Source of the DNA: Bacteroides sp.
Lineage (GTDB): Bacteria; Bacteroidota; Bacteroidia; Bacteroidales; Bacteroidaceae
Reading direction: 5' to 3'
DNA length: 22,013 nucleotides
Assembly (NCBI GenBank): GCA_030151635.1
Contig: JASLDF010000204.1
Span: 1-22,013, forward strand
Numbering within the stretch: position 1 is the first letter of the stretch; every line of letters begins with the position of its first letter. The notes beneath the pieces were generated by a model. The model saw only the letters and a program-made list of their open reading frames with translations. It was not told the DNA's origin and did no database searches. This document shows positions 7,880 through 16,511 of this stretch, piece after piece. The position numbers and the translations under genes were made by a program.

Positions 7880-8197
7880 TTAAGCAATTACTTCTTTTAC
7901 TGTTAACTCAGTAAATTGTTGGCGATGACCGTTTCTAACACGGTAACCTTTTCTTCTTTTCTTTTTGAAAACGATTACTTTATCACCTTTTACAAGTGGT
8001 GAAAGTACTTCGCAAACAACTTTAGCACCTTCTACTGTTGGTAAACCTACAGTTACGTTGCCATCTTTGTCAACTAAAAGAACTTTTTCGAATTCAACTG
8101 TTGCACCGTTTTCAACGTTTTGGATGTGGTGAACAAATAATCTTCTGCCAGCTTCAGCTTTGAATTGCTGACCGTTAATTTCTACAATTGCGTACAT
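7880..8197 (-). CDS. rplU: 50S ribosomal protein L21
   Basis: L21 binds 23S rRNA in the large subunit. The 105-residue protein begins MYAIVEINGQQFKAEAGRRL and ends with the basic KKKRRKGYRVRNGHRQQFTELTVKEV block typical of L21. It is the first gene of the two-gene rplU-rpmA operon. Upstream are a well-formed Bacteroidota promoter (8288-8318) and an untranslated leader of roughly 85 bases that could carry regulatory structure. Length and start are standard. Confidence 0.98.
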   Translation of the reverse strand: MYAIVEINGQQFKAEAGRRLFVHHIQNVENGATVEFEKVLLVDKDGNVTVGLPTVEGAKVVCEVLSPLVKGDKVIVFKKKRRKGYRVRNGHRQQFTELTVKEVIA

Positions 8198-8285
8198 CTG
8201 TTATTTTATTATAAACAGGTTAGATCCTGCGGGTGGGTTAAACTCATTAATAACTCTCTTTAGAAACCCGAAAGGAATAATCGTC
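8198..8285 (-). promoter_or_regulatory. Untranslated leader of rplU-rpmA, possibly structured
   Basis: Between the promoter and the L21 start lies about 85 nt of leader. On the minus strand it contains GGGTT and a matching AACCC about 25 nt later, and CTGTT with AACAG ending at the base before the ATG. Several ribosomal protein operons have autoregulatory leaders, and the lengths here would allow one. I cannot show a conserved fold from one sequence; the structure is inference. Confidence 0.35.
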
Positions 8286-8287
8286 TG

Positions 8288-8318
8288 CAAAATTAATATT
8301 AAATATTTAAGTCTCAAA
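8288..8318 (-). promoter_or_regulatory. Bacteroidota-type promoter of rplU-rpmA
   Basis: The minus strand shows TTTG (8318-8315), exactly 19 bases, then TAATTTTG (8295-8288). This is a complete match to the primary sigma factor consensus TTTG-N19-TAnnTTTG known from Bacteroides. It lies about 90 bp upstream of the rplU ATG. Confidence 0.85.
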
Positions 8319-8397
8319 GTTTATTGATACAAATGCATTTAATTGACTTGAATATTACATTAATTAACATATAATCTCCTTATAAATAGGTTTTAGT

Positions 8398-9321
8398 CTA
8401 TCTTACAGCCTCAACTTTATAGCCTTCTTTTTGAAGAAGATTGATAAGACCTTTTTCACCTGGTAGGTGAAGTGCTCCAACAGCAATAAAATTTGTCTGC
8501 TTTGTCAGGTATTTACTTGATAGTAATTTACACCATTGGGTATTCCTATCATTTATCATGGCATCTAAATCTTTCTGGCTCATTTTTACATTGGGGCAAG
8601 TCACATTATCTTTTGTGTATTCTAGCAGCTTGTATAAATCTTCTTTTACGTAAGACTCTGTTAACTCCATGGCCTTTTGAACCATATCTACAGTTTTAGA
8701 GCAATCTATGAATTTTAAAAGATCATCCATTGTTTCTTTGAATCCCTTACTTTTTAGCAATAAATCGGTTTGAAATCGTAGCGTTTCTAATCCAAATATT
8801 TTCTTGCCATCTTTAGTTGCTTTTTGCTGAAATAGAAAATCGATAGGTTGTTGTGTACTCTCGCCAGGGAACAATTTTTGAACGGCTTGTCCACTCACAG
8901 TAGCTGCTATAATGGTAGTTATTGCAGCAGGACGCATGCCATTTAAAGCTTGTTGAGGTATCGGTAAACTATATTGTTTTAGGCCTTCAACTAGCATTTC
9001 ATACTCTTGAAAAGGCAGGATAATATTCAATGCAGAATCTTTAGGCATCGCCATTGCCATCATGTAATACTGCATAGAAATAGGGTTACTCATTTCACTG
9101 ATGTTTATCTCTCCAATCACAACATCAGAAGCTTGATATGCCTTTTCTACTTCAGGTTTATCGTTCAGGAAACTTTGCGGAATAAGATGGTGCGTACCAA
9201 ATATATATGAGTCTGGTTGACCTGTTTTACTGACTTTCCACAGTAGTTGAGCTTCTGCACTATTGCTGGTATCACACAAAATAATAAGTGTGGCTAGAAT
9301 ACTTTTTATTATTGTTTTCAT
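8398..9321 (-). CDS. TraB/GumN family exported protein
   Basis: The 307-residue protein starts with a signal peptide (MKTIIKSILATLIIL..., likely cut after AEA at residue 24), so it should act in the periplasm. Family marks of the TraB/GumN (TIKI-like) group are FGTHH at 41-45, VVIGEI at 67-72, FGLET at 176-180, NDRNTQW at 257-263, and VGALHLPGEKGLINLL at 281-296. The paired GTHH, Glu and late His suggest a metal-dependent hydrolase like the eukaryotic TIKI proteases, but activity of bacterial members is not settled. It follows the ABC ATPase gene by only 5 bp if that gene ends at 9327, so it is last in a three-gene unit. The tie to transport is only by position. Confidence 0.85.
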   Translation of the reverse strand: MKTIIKSILATLIILCDTSNSAEAQLLWKVSKTGQPDSYIFGTHHLIPQSFLNDKPEVEKAYQASDVVIGEINISEMSNPISMQYYMMAMAMPKDSALNIILPFQEYEMLVEGLKQYSLPIPQQALNGMRPAAITTIIAATVSGQAVQKLFPGESTQQPIDFLFQQKATKDGKKIFGLETLRFQTDLLLKSKGFKETMDDLLKFIDCSKTVDMVQKAMELTESYVKEDLYKLLEYTKDNVTCPNVKMSQKDLDAMINDRNTQWCKLLSSKYLTKQTNFIAVGALHLPGEKGLINLLQKEGYKVEAVR

Positions 9322-9326
9322 AGTTA

Positions 9327-10088
9327 TTAATCTTCGTTGTTTTCTAGTGGTAGAGGAGGTATTGTAACTTTAGCAATCTCATCTTCTTCATCCGTATTGA
9401 AATACTCGTGAACTTCGTTTGTTAAAGCTGCAACATCTCCTGTTAAATCTTTTTTTATGATGCCATTCTCTAGTAACAATACTCGTGTACAAATGGTCAG
9501 AACATGTTCTAGATTGTGGCTAGACACCAACACAATAGCTTTATTAACTGTTTGATACTCTTTTAATAACTTCTTAGTTCGCTCTTGTGATGTCGGGTCC
9601 AAATAGTTGAAAGGTTCATCAAGGATGAGCACTTGTGGCTTGCTTAACATTGCACCAACAATGCCTACTTTCTGTTGATTTCCTGCCGATAAATTACGGA
9701 TGTATTTTTTGTTAGATAGATTGTCTTCTCCAAGGTATCCCTTGTATTTTTCCAATTCGGTAGCCAACTCTTCTTTTGAAAGTTTTGCCATGACAGCAAT
9801 CATATCAAAATATTCGCTGGGTGTTAAATACTCCAAGAGAAAAGAATTATCAAGATAGGCTGTTGTGTAGTTTTTCCACTCTTCACTTTGGGTTACATCA
9901 ATGTCGTTGATTGATACCGAGCCCGTGCTAGAGGCAATTAGATCTAGCATGAGTTTGAATAATGTCGATTTACCTGCTCCATTGTTTCCCACCAATGCAA
10001 TGAGTTCATTCGACTCAATTTGTAAAGCAGGAATATCCAAAACTTTTTGGGTTTTATAGCTTTTAGTAAGATTATCTATTTTAATCAT
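9327..10088 (-). CDS. ABC transporter ATP-binding protein
   Basis: This is the ATPase subunit of an ABC-2 type exporter paired with the DUF5687 permease encoded just upstream. Counting from the ATG (253 residues): Walker A GNNGAGKST at 34-42, signature LSAGNQQK at 133-140, Walker B VLILDE at 153-158, D-loop NYLDP, and H-loop His191 in VSSHN. A TTG directly after the permease stop (10109) would add seven residues (MNKHLHN). The ATG giving MIKIDNLTKSYK is the conventional start and leaves a 21-bp gap. The C-terminal 40 residues are acidic and proline-rich (EEDEIAKVTIPPLPLENNED), unlike the core fold. The substrate cannot be told from sequence. Confidence 0.93.
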   Translation of the reverse strand: MIKIDNLTKSYKTQKVLDIPALQIESNELIALVGNNGAGKSTLFKLMLDLIASSTGSVSINDIDVTQSEEWKNYTTAYLDNSFLLEYLTPSEYFDMIAVMAKLSKEELATELEKYKGYLGEDNLSNKKYIRNLSAGNQQKVGIVGAMLSKPQVLILDEPFNYLDPTSQERTKKLLKEYQTVNKAIVLVSSHNLEHVLTICTRVLLLENGIIKKDLTGDVAALTNEVHEYFNTDEEDEIAKVTIPPLPLENNED

Positions 10089-10109
10089 ATTGTGTAGATG
10101 CTTGTTCAA

Positions 10110-11597
10110 TTAATTATTCATTATTTTTTCCAATGATTGGTGTTTTCGTTTAGCCATCAATAAAGAGAGTTTATTGATAAACCAAGGATATAGACAGAGT
10201 AGTAATATATTAAAAAGAATGAGGTAATACATACCATTGTCTGATATGAAACTAAATATACCTAATACAACCATGTTTATTATGGGTATTCCAAACATGA
10301 TGCCAAACATCGCACCACTGAAATTCGAGGTGTTTCTCGATTTGGTATGTGGATTGATGGCAATTGTGTTAAAAGGAATATAAGCCAGTAGTCCTAGTCC
10401 TACTAATATGCTGTTATTTAAATATGCAGCAATTACTTCAATTACAGCATCCAATTTTATATACGATAGAATCATTAAAGGAGTGAATATTATTCCTAAA
10501 TAGATAATATTGATAATCCATGCACTCCAGAAGAATTGTTTGAGTTTTACTTGTTTGGTATGGAAAAAGCTAAGGTGAAAAGCTTGGTATGGGCTGATAG
10601 ACATAATATACATAATAGCCATATAGCCCATAGTGAAGCTATTTGTGACTAATATACTATCTGCATCTTTAGCCTTACTTATTTGAAAACATACAATTCC
10701 CCAGATAAAAATAGGCAGTACGAGTAAGGCTATTTTAATTTGTTTTGTTCTAAATACAAGCTTTAAGTCGTGTTTAATCACGACTCCCAATTCTCCTAAT
10801 TTGTTGGTTATTTTATCAACTAGCTTCATTTCACTAACACTAGCTGATTCTTCTACATCATCCATGCTTAATGTACGCATGGCCTTGTTGTTAATCTCAA
10901 TCAAGATGTAAATAAGTCCAAGGAAGATGGTTAGATTTAGAATGAAAAATAGAGGCGAAGGTATAAGTGTATAGAAGATGATTTGTGAGCTAAAATCAAA
11001 GTTTTGTAAAATGACAGGCATCATAACACAAGCTGCATAGCCCAGAACTACAAGTATTGTAAGGACTTTGTGTTTTCGAAAATGGTGTTGTGCAAAATCG
11101 AATATTTGTTTGTTTAATACCCACAGTAGTGCAAATAGAACCATTGATGCAAATATTCCCCATGCACCATTATAGGTGTAAGCAATAAATGAAAGGGTGG
11201 GAGCAATCATAATGAAGAACATTAAAGCAATACGTGTAAATGCCGAGTATAGCTGTCTAAACAATACAATTTTGCGTTTAGGAACTGGCAATATATAAAA
11301 AGCAAAAGGTTGAATAGTAGGCTTATTCATGATCATCAAGGCACGGAGAAACAACTCGTACAATAGAACACCACCAATTGAATAGTTAAGAATGTTAGCA
11401 ACGGGCTCAACATCTTCCAGGGTTTCCATCTTCGACATAAATAGAGCAATGCCTATTCCAGCAAAAAGCAAACAACTGAACCCCATGAATATATAACCAA
11501 TAATTTTCATGACTTTATTGGTTTCGTAATTAGGATCCCTCTTTAAAGCTAATTTATTAATCTTGAAAAGTTCTTTATAAATTGCGTAATTTGACAT
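10110..11597 (-). CDS. DUF5687 family ABC-2 type permease
   Basis: This 495-residue integral membrane protein has many hydrophobic segments, roughly ten or more, for example around residues 32-53, 120-140, 177-195, 208-232, 290-307 and 440-480. Its cytoplasmic stretch in the middle (about 235-285) contains DDVEESASVSEMKLVDKITNK. It looks like the DUF5687 family, Bacteroidota membrane proteins usually encoded with an ABC ATPase, as here. It is therefore the likely membrane half of an exporter. No extracytoplasmic binding protein is encoded nearby, fitting export rather than import. A terminator lies between this gene and the upstream M16 gene, so a promoter should exist in 11598-11664, but I could not identify a clear -7 box. 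Confidence 0.82.
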   Translation of the reverse strand: MSNYAIYKELFKINKLALKRDPNYETNKVMKIIGYIFMGFSCLLFAGIGIALFMSKMETLEDVEPVANILNYSIGGVLLYELFLRALMIMNKPTIQPFAFYILPVPKRKIVLFRQLYSAFTRIALMFFIMIAPTLSFIAYTYNGAWGIFASMVLFALLWVLNKQIFDFAQHHFRKHKVLTILVVLGYAACVMMPVILQNFDFSSQIIFYTLIPSPLFFILNLTIFLGLIYILIEINNKAMRTLSMDDVEESASVSEMKLVDKITNKLGELGVVIKHDLKLVFRTKQIKIALLVLPIFIWGIVCFQISKAKDADSILVTNSFTMGYMAIMYIMSISPYQAFHLSFFHTKQVKLKQFFWSAWIINIIYLGIIFTPLMILSYIKLDAVIEVIAAYLNNSILVGLGLLAYIPFNTIAINPHTKSRNTSNFSGAMFGIMFGIPIINMVVLGIFSFISDNGMYYLILFNILLLCLYPWFINKLSLLMAKRKHQSLEKIMNN

Positions 11598-11616
11598 AGA
11601 CCAAAAGGTGTAAAAT

Positions 11617-11653
11617 GAAAAAGAGGAGCTATTCTTAAAAAACAGCTCCTCTT
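11617..11653 (-). terminator. Intrinsic terminator after the M16 peptidase gene
   Basis: On the minus strand, AAGAGGAGCT (11653-11644) pairs perfectly with AGCTCCTCTT (11630-11621) across a 13-base loop and runs into a T-stretch. It begins 11 bp after the peptidase stop codon and should end the long operon that starts at the DUF2975 gene. Confidence 0.9.
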
Positions 11654-11664
11654 CATTATAAGTT

Positions 11665-14499
11665 TTATTTAGCAGGGCTAATCATAGATACTTCAATTCT
11701 GTTCTTTTGTTTGAACAAGCTTTTAGCAAATTTTTGAATATCCTTACCTGAAATCGAATTGATTAATTCTTCTTGATTTTTAATCATATCGATGTGATTT
11801 ATTTGGTATTCAAGGATTGCACCTAACCAATATCCATTTTCCTTACGAAGTTCTGCAAGTTTCTTTGCTTTGTTCTCTTTCACTTTGTTTAGGTAGTCTG
11901 CATTTGGACCCACTTTAGCAATTTGATCAAGTTCTTCGTAGATAATTTCCATTAGTTTATCGCGCTTAGCAGGATCAGTTTCAAAGAAAATTTGAAGTAT
12001 TGCCTCTTCTTTAGGAAGTTTGTTTAGACCTCCAGAAACACTAACACCATACGTACCGCCTTCTTCCTCACGAACTTTTTCAGTATACTCCATAGTTAAT
12101 ACTTCAGCAAGAACGTCCATTAGAATGTCATTCTTCTCAGTGTATTTAATTTTACCAGTAATGATAGAAATGTTCGTTGCTTTTGGATTGTCTTGTACGC
12201 GTTCAAAAACATTCTGGAATTGTCCTTTACGAGTGTACATTTTTCTGTCGATGAAGTTTTCTTTAGAGTTTGTTGTAGGAAGTGAACCTATGTATTTTTC
12301 AATAAGAGGTAAATCTTTCTCTACATCAATATTACCGACAAAGATAAATGTAAAGTCAGAAGCATCTGCAAAACGTTCTTTATACATTTCCAAAACTCTA
12401 TCGTAATCAATTTTAGCCAAATCTTCAACTCTAGCACTCTTCACACGTGGGTGATTGTTGTACATAGCGATAGAAAGTGTATCGCGGAGTGCAGTGAACG
12501 GGTTACTATCCTTGTTCTCAAGTGTAGCTTTTTGACGTACCAAATAAGATTGGAATGAATCCATGTCTTTACGTGGTGATGTAAAAGTTAAATAAGTCAG
12601 TTGCATCAAAGTCTCAAAATCTCTAGGTGCACTATAACCATTTAAACCTTCGCTCAATTGATTAACAGAAGCCTTAACACTAGCCATTTTACCAGCCATT
12701 GCTTTTGTTAAATCAGTTGTTGAGAAATTGCCCAAGCCACCAATTGTAGCCAGGTCGTTCATGTAGCTAAAGTTATAGTAGTCTTTGTCTTCATATAACG
12801 AGTTTCCACCTTTACTTGTTGCTCTGAACAAAATTTGGTCAGCTTTAAAGTCTGTTTTCTTAATGATGATTTTAGCACCATTTGAAAGCATATATTCTGT
12901 GGTGTCGTAAATTGCGTTTTCTTTTGTTGAAATCACTTTACCACCTTCAAGTTCTTGAGAAATTAATGGTTCGTCCGATACTTTATCTTCGTATGGAGCA
13001 ATGTCAGCTTTCGCAACACCATCTACTATTTTCTTCAATTCAGCTTCAGTAGGTAGAATTAATCCCTCTTTCTTAGGTGCAAATAGGGTAATAACCTTAT
13101 TGTTCTCTTTTAGTAAATTTGGGATAAGTTGGTTGATGTGCTCAACTTGTACTTGAGCAGCAAGTGCATTCATTACATTAAATTCAAACTCAATGCCTGG
13201 AGCAGGTTCATTGTCTAAGAATAGACGTACATACTCTTTTACATAAGCTTCATTCTTAGTCTTGTCTTTTTCATTATAAGCAGACTCAAGAGCACTTAGA
13301 TACTCTGCTTTAGCACGAGCAAATTCAGTTGCAGTGAATCCATGTTCACGTGCTCGTTCAATTTCAACAAGTAATGCTTGAATACCACCTTCAATATTGT
13401 CTTCTTTACAAACAGCAACACCAGCGAAAGCACGTTTTGTTTTAGCCACAATAAAGTCAGAATCGTAAACACCAGAATATACAAATGGAGGATTTGCTTG
13501 TTCTGCGATTTCACCTAAACGGTTGTTTAGCATTGTTGAAATCATATTTACTGCAAATTGAATTTGTAAATAAGAAACGTTGTTTTTGTATTCTGTTGGG
13601 AATGGATCGTATTTGTTGTAGAAACTGAAAACAACGTTTTGTTGCTCTTTATCAGCATAGACAAATGAAATAGTTTCATCGTTGTCTGGAACTGGGTAGT
13701 AAATACGTTCTGCACCTTCTGGTTGAGCAGGAACATCTTTAAATAGTTCTTTAATCTTGTTCTCAATCTGATCAACATCAATATCTCCTACAATAACTAA
13801 ACCTTGAAGGTCTGGGCGATACCATTTTTCATAATAGTCGCGTAGGGTTTGATACTTGAAGTTTTGAACAATATCCATATCGCCAATTGGTAGGCAGTTT
13901 GCATATTTTGTACCTTCAAAAGCAATTGGTAAAAACTTCTCAATGTAGCGTTGACTAGCACTCATTCTAGTTCTCCACTCTTCGGTAATTACACCACGCT
14001 CTTTATCAATTTCTTTGTTTTCAAGCAACAAGTCATTTGACCAGTCGTGAAGAATCAATAAACAGGAATCAATTGCACCTGCTTTGGTCACAGGAACATT
14101 CGATATGTTGTAAACGGTTTCGTCAATTGAAGTATATGCATTTAAATTTTCACCAAATTTCACGCCAATACTTTCTAGGTATTTTTTTAGAGAGTCACCA
14201 GGAAAATGAGTCGTACCGTTGAAACACATGTGCTCCAAGAAGTGAGCTAACCCCAATTGAGTTGGGTCCTCTTGAATTGAACCTACCTTTTGAGCGATAT
14301 AGAAATCGGCTCTGTTCTCTGGAAGTTTGTTGTGTCTAAGGTAATAAGTTAAACCATTTGATAGTTTACCAATACGCACGTTCGGATCGTTAGGAATCTC
14401 CATTGATTGTGCTTGTGCAGTAAATCCTACACTAGAAACAACCATTAGTCCTAACAATAGAACCGCTTTTAATTTACTTGCGAACTGTCTCATAAACAT
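11665..14499 (-). CDS. Periplasmic M16 family zinc peptidase (insulinase/PqqL type)
   Basis: The 944-residue protein has a signal peptide (hydrophobic 11-26, cut likely after AQA at 30), so it acts in the periplasm. The inverted zinc motif HFLEH is at 86-90 (His86, Glu89, His90). The third ligand is probably Glu167 in IDKERGVI, 77 residues on, the spacing known for M16. Length fits a protein with two fused M16 halves (active N-terminal, inactive C-terminal), as in PqqL-type enzymes. The substrate is probably peptides, but which is unknown. The start is ATG 14499, directly adjoining the kdsA stop; a second ATG at 14493 (MRQFASKL) would serve equally well. It is the last gene of the operon and is followed by a strong terminator. 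Confidence 0.92.
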   Translation of the reverse strand: MFMRQFASKLKAVLLLGLMVVSSVGFTAQAQSMEIPNDPNVRIGKLSNGLTYYLRHNKLPENRADFYIAQKVGSIQEDPTQLGLAHFLEHMCFNGTTHFPGDSLKKYLESIGVKFGENLNAYTSIDETVYNISNVPVTKAGAIDSCLLILHDWSNDLLLENKEIDKERGVITEEWRTRMSASQRYIEKFLPIAFEGTKYANCLPIGDMDIVQNFKYQTLRDYYEKWYRPDLQGLVIVGDIDVDQIENKIKELFKDVPAQPEGAERIYYPVPDNDETISFVYADKEQQNVVFSFYNKYDPFPTEYKNNVSYLQIQFAVNMISTMLNNRLGEIAEQANPPFVYSGVYDSDFIVAKTKRAFAGVAVCKEDNIEGGIQALLVEIERAREHGFTATEFARAKAEYLSALESAYNEKDKTKNEAYVKEYVRLFLDNEPAPGIEFEFNVMNALAAQVQVEHINQLIPNLLKENNKVITLFAPKKEGLILPTEAELKKIVDGVAKADIAPYEDKVSDEPLISQELEGGKVISTKENAIYDTTEYMLSNGAKIIIKKTDFKADQILFRATSKGGNSLYEDKDYYNFSYMNDLATIGGLGNFSTTDLTKAMAGKMASVKASVNQLSEGLNGYSAPRDFETLMQLTYLTFTSPRKDMDSFQSYLVRQKATLENKDSNPFTALRDTLSIAMYNNHPRVKSARVEDLAKIDYDRVLEMYKERFADASDFTFIFVGNIDVEKDLPLIEKYIGSLPTTNSKENFIDRKMYTRKGQFQNVFERVQDNPKATNISIITGKIKYTEKNDILMDVLAEVLTMEYTEKVREEEGGTYGVSVSGGLNKLPKEEAILQIFFETDPAKRDKLMEIIYEELDQIAKVGPNADYLNKVKENKAKKLAELRKENGYWLGAILEYQINHIDMIKNQEELINSISGKDIQKFAKSLFKQKNRIEVSMISPAK

Positions 14500-15324
14500 T
14501 TATTTTTTGAATGAATTTACAGCTTGTCTAATTGCTACTAGTCGTTGTAGTAGTCCTTCTAATTGCTCTAACGGTAGCATGTTTGCTCCATCACTCTTAG
14601 CTTCTTTCGGGTTGTGGTGTGTTTCCATAAATAAACCATCTACACCTACGGCAACAGCAGCACGAGCAACTGTCTCGATAAGTTGGGGCATACCACCAGT
14701 AACGCCACTTGCTTGGTTAGGTTGTTGTAATGAGTGAGTCGCATCCAAAATAACAGGCACATTAAAGGCTTGCATTTCAGGAATACCACGATAATCAATC
14801 ACAAGGTCTGTATAACCAAATTGCGTTCCTCTATCGGTCAACATTACATTGTTGTTACCAGCATCAATAACTTTCTGTGCAGCAAATTGCATCGATTCAG
14901 GAGAAAGGAATTGTCCTTTCTTGATGTTTACAAATTTGCCAGTTTTAGCTGCTGCAAGTAGTAGGTCTGTTTGGCGACATAAGAAAGCTGGGATTTGAAG
15001 TACATCCACATACTCTGCAGCCATTGCTGCCTCTTCTGCTGTGTGAATATCAGTTACAACGGGTATATTGAATGTTTCAGCCACTTTACGGAGTACTTTA
15101 AGTGCCTTTTCATCACCAATTCCTGTATATGAATCTAAACGAGAGCGGTTGGCTTTACGGTAAGAACCCTTAAATACGTAAGGAATCTTCAAATCGTCTG
15201 TAATTCTTACCACTTTTTCTGCAATGTTCATTGCCATTGTTTCGCCTTCAATAACGCAAGGTCCTGCAAGTAGGAAAAAATTGTCAGAATCTTTATGCTT
15301 AATATTTGGAATGTTAGCTATCAT
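14500..15324 (-). CDS. kdsA: 3-deoxy-8-phosphooctulonate synthase (KDO8P synthase), metal-dependent type
   Basis: KdsA condenses phosphoenolpyruvate with arabinose-5-phosphate to KDO-8-phosphate, the first committed step of Kdo synthesis for the lipid A inner core. The 274 residues show LLAGPCVIEGE (18-28), FKGSYRKANRSR (51-62), TDIHTAEEA (91-99), NIKKGQF (133-139), DATHS (194-198) and SDGANML (244-250). Metal ligands of the class II enzyme from Aquifex (Cys11, His185, Glu222, Asp233) map with a constant +12 offset to Cys23, His197, Glu234 and Asp245, so this is the metal-dependent form, not the Asn-type found in E. coli. It lies 36 bp after miaA and abuts the M16 gene. Confidence 0.97.
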   Translation of the reverse strand: MIANIPNIKHKDSDNFFLLAGPCVIEGETMAMNIAEKVVRITDDLKIPYVFKGSYRKANRSRLDSYTGIGDEKALKVLRKVAETFNIPVVTDIHTAEEAAMAAEYVDVLQIPAFLCRQTDLLLAAAKTGKFVNIKKGQFLSPESMQFAAQKVIDAGNNNVMLTDRGTQFGYTDLVIDYRGIPEMQAFNVPVILDATHSLQQPNQASGVTGGMPQLIETVARAAVAVGVDGLFMETHHNPKEAKSDGANMLPLEQLEGLLQRLVAIRQAVNSFKK

Positions 15325-15360
15325 ATTTGTCTAAATTTTTGTTAATATACTAATTTAATG

Positions 15361-16281
15361 TTATTTACTTAATAAGGAATCTACATTTTTAATTTTTTCT
15401 TCTGTAGATAGGTCAGCTGATACCCAATTGATTAAAAAGCCTCTTCGCTCCATGCCACGGAACCAGGTCATTTGACGTTTTGCAAACTGATGAATGGCAA
15501 TCTCTAGTCCATTAACCATTTCGTCGTAGCTTAGTTCACCAATAACGTATTGAGTAAGATATTTATACTCTAAACCGTAATAAATAAGGTCTTCTGGAGC
15601 AACACCATCGTTTAAAATAGAACGTACCTCATCGACCATTCCCTCATCCAATCGGGTTTGTAACCTTTTAGATATTTTCTGTCTTCGCTTTTCACGGTCA
15701 ATATCTACACCTACAACCAAGCTATTTAGAGTAGGGAAGTAACTCTCTTCTGTGGGTCTGCTCTTGTAATATTCTTCAATTTCAATAGCACGAATGGCAC
15801 GTTTACAAGTATCTACATCGGTGGTATTGTGCAGTTCTTTATATTGTTGAAGCATTTGTGTAAGCTCCTCTAGAGTTTTATCTTGTAAAGATTCTCGAAG
15901 TTCTTTATTCTCAGGAACGGGCAGAAGTTTATAACCTTTTAAGACCGCTTCTAGATAAAGACCAGTTCCACCACATAAAATCACATTTTTGCCTCTTGAT
16001 TTTATATCGTTATAGGCATTAATAAAGTCTTGTTGGTATTCAAACACGTTGTATTTATACCCAGCATCGACGATGTCTATGAGGTGATATGGTATGTCTT
16101 TACCATCAATTGTATAATCTTCGAGGTCTTTACCCGTCCCCAAATCCATTTTTCGATAGATTTGACGTGAATCGGCACTGATTATTTCTGCATCCAAGTG
16201 CAATGCAAGTGCAGTTGCAAATGGAGTTTTTCCAGAAGCCGTAGGACCTAGAATTGTGATAAAATCGTATTTATTAGTCAT
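15361..16281 (-). CDS. miaA: tRNA dimethylallyltransferase
   Basis: MiaA transfers dimethylallyl from DMAPP to N6 of A37 in tRNAs reading UNN codons, which stabilises codon-anticodon pairing. From the ATG (306 residues): P-loop GPTASGKT at 12-19, ISADSRQIYRKMDLGTGKD at 34-52 with the catalytic Asp37, GGTGLYLE at 104-111, KRAIRAIEI, and a C-terminal FAKRQMTWFRGMERRGF. The wording GTGKDLEDY with IYYGLEYKYL is typical of one of the MiaA types in Bacteroidales. An upstream TTG at 16314 would add 11 residues inside the regulator gene; the ATG at 16281 gives the conserved start and overlaps the regulator's end by 8 bp, implying translational coupling. Confidence 0.95.
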   Translation of the reverse strand: MTNKYDFITILGPTASGKTPFATALALHLDAEIISADSRQIYRKMDLGTGKDLEDYTIDGKDIPYHLIDIVDAGYKYNVFEYQQDFINAYNDIKSRGKNVILCGGTGLYLEAVLKGYKLLPVPENKELRESLQDKTLEELTQMLQQYKELHNTTDVDTCKRAIRAIEIEEYYKSRPTEESYFPTLNSLVVGVDIDREKRRQKISKRLQTRLDEGMVDEVRSILNDGVAPEDLIYYGLEYKYLTQYVIGELSYDEMVNGLEIAIHQFAKRQMTWFRGMERRGFLINWVSADLSTEEKIKNVDSLLSK

Positions 16282-16501
16282 TATTACTTTCGTTTTCTTC
16301 TTTAATGTACTCAAGGATATCGCCTGGTTGGCAATCTAGTGCTTTGCAAAGAGCTTCTAATGTATTAAAGCGAATAGCCTTTGCTTTACCTGTCTTTAGA
16401 ATAGAAAGGTTAGCTGGAGTGAGGTCGATAAGTTCGGCCAACTCCGTTGAGGATATTTTACGCTTTGCCATGACGACATCTAGATTCACAATTATTGCCA
16501 T
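16274..16501 (-). CDS. Small Xre/YozG-type helix-turn-helix regulator
   Basis: This 75-residue protein is a single Cro/C1-type HTH domain. The helices are visible as ISSTELAELIDLTPANLSILKTGKAKAIRFNTLEALCKAL, with TPANLSILKTG (28-38) as the likely recognition part. The acidic tail is EYIKEENESNND. Small regulators of this YozG-like kind are commonly encoded beside DUF2975 membrane proteins, as here: the DUF2975 gene ends 10 bp upstream. Its stop overlaps the miaA start. A 17-bp dyad overlapping the operon's -7 box (17213-17229) is a natural candidate for its own operator; this link is inference. Confidence 0.88.
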   Translation of the reverse strand: MAIIVNLDVVMAKRKISSTELAELIDLTPANLSILKTGKAKAIRFNTLEALCKALDCQPGDILEYIKEENESNND

Positions 16502-16511
16502 AATTTTTCTT

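Noticed and set aside
8314..8370. Minus-strand 18-codon ORF starting at 8370, preceded by AAGGAG
   Set aside because: It is very short, has no recognisable product, overlaps the rplU -33 region, and Bacteroidota rely little on Shine-Dalgarno sequences. Chance is the simplest explanation.
10089..10109. TTG start for the ABC ATPase directly after the permease stop
   Set aside because: The seven added residues (MNKHLHN) are not typical, and the ATG at 10088 gives the standard ABC N-terminus; kept only as an alternative.
13296..13781. Two minus-strand open frames inside the M16 peptidase region that might suggest a frameshift
   Set aside because: The 944-codon peptidase frame is intact through the region with all motifs; the others are alternate frames of the same DNA.
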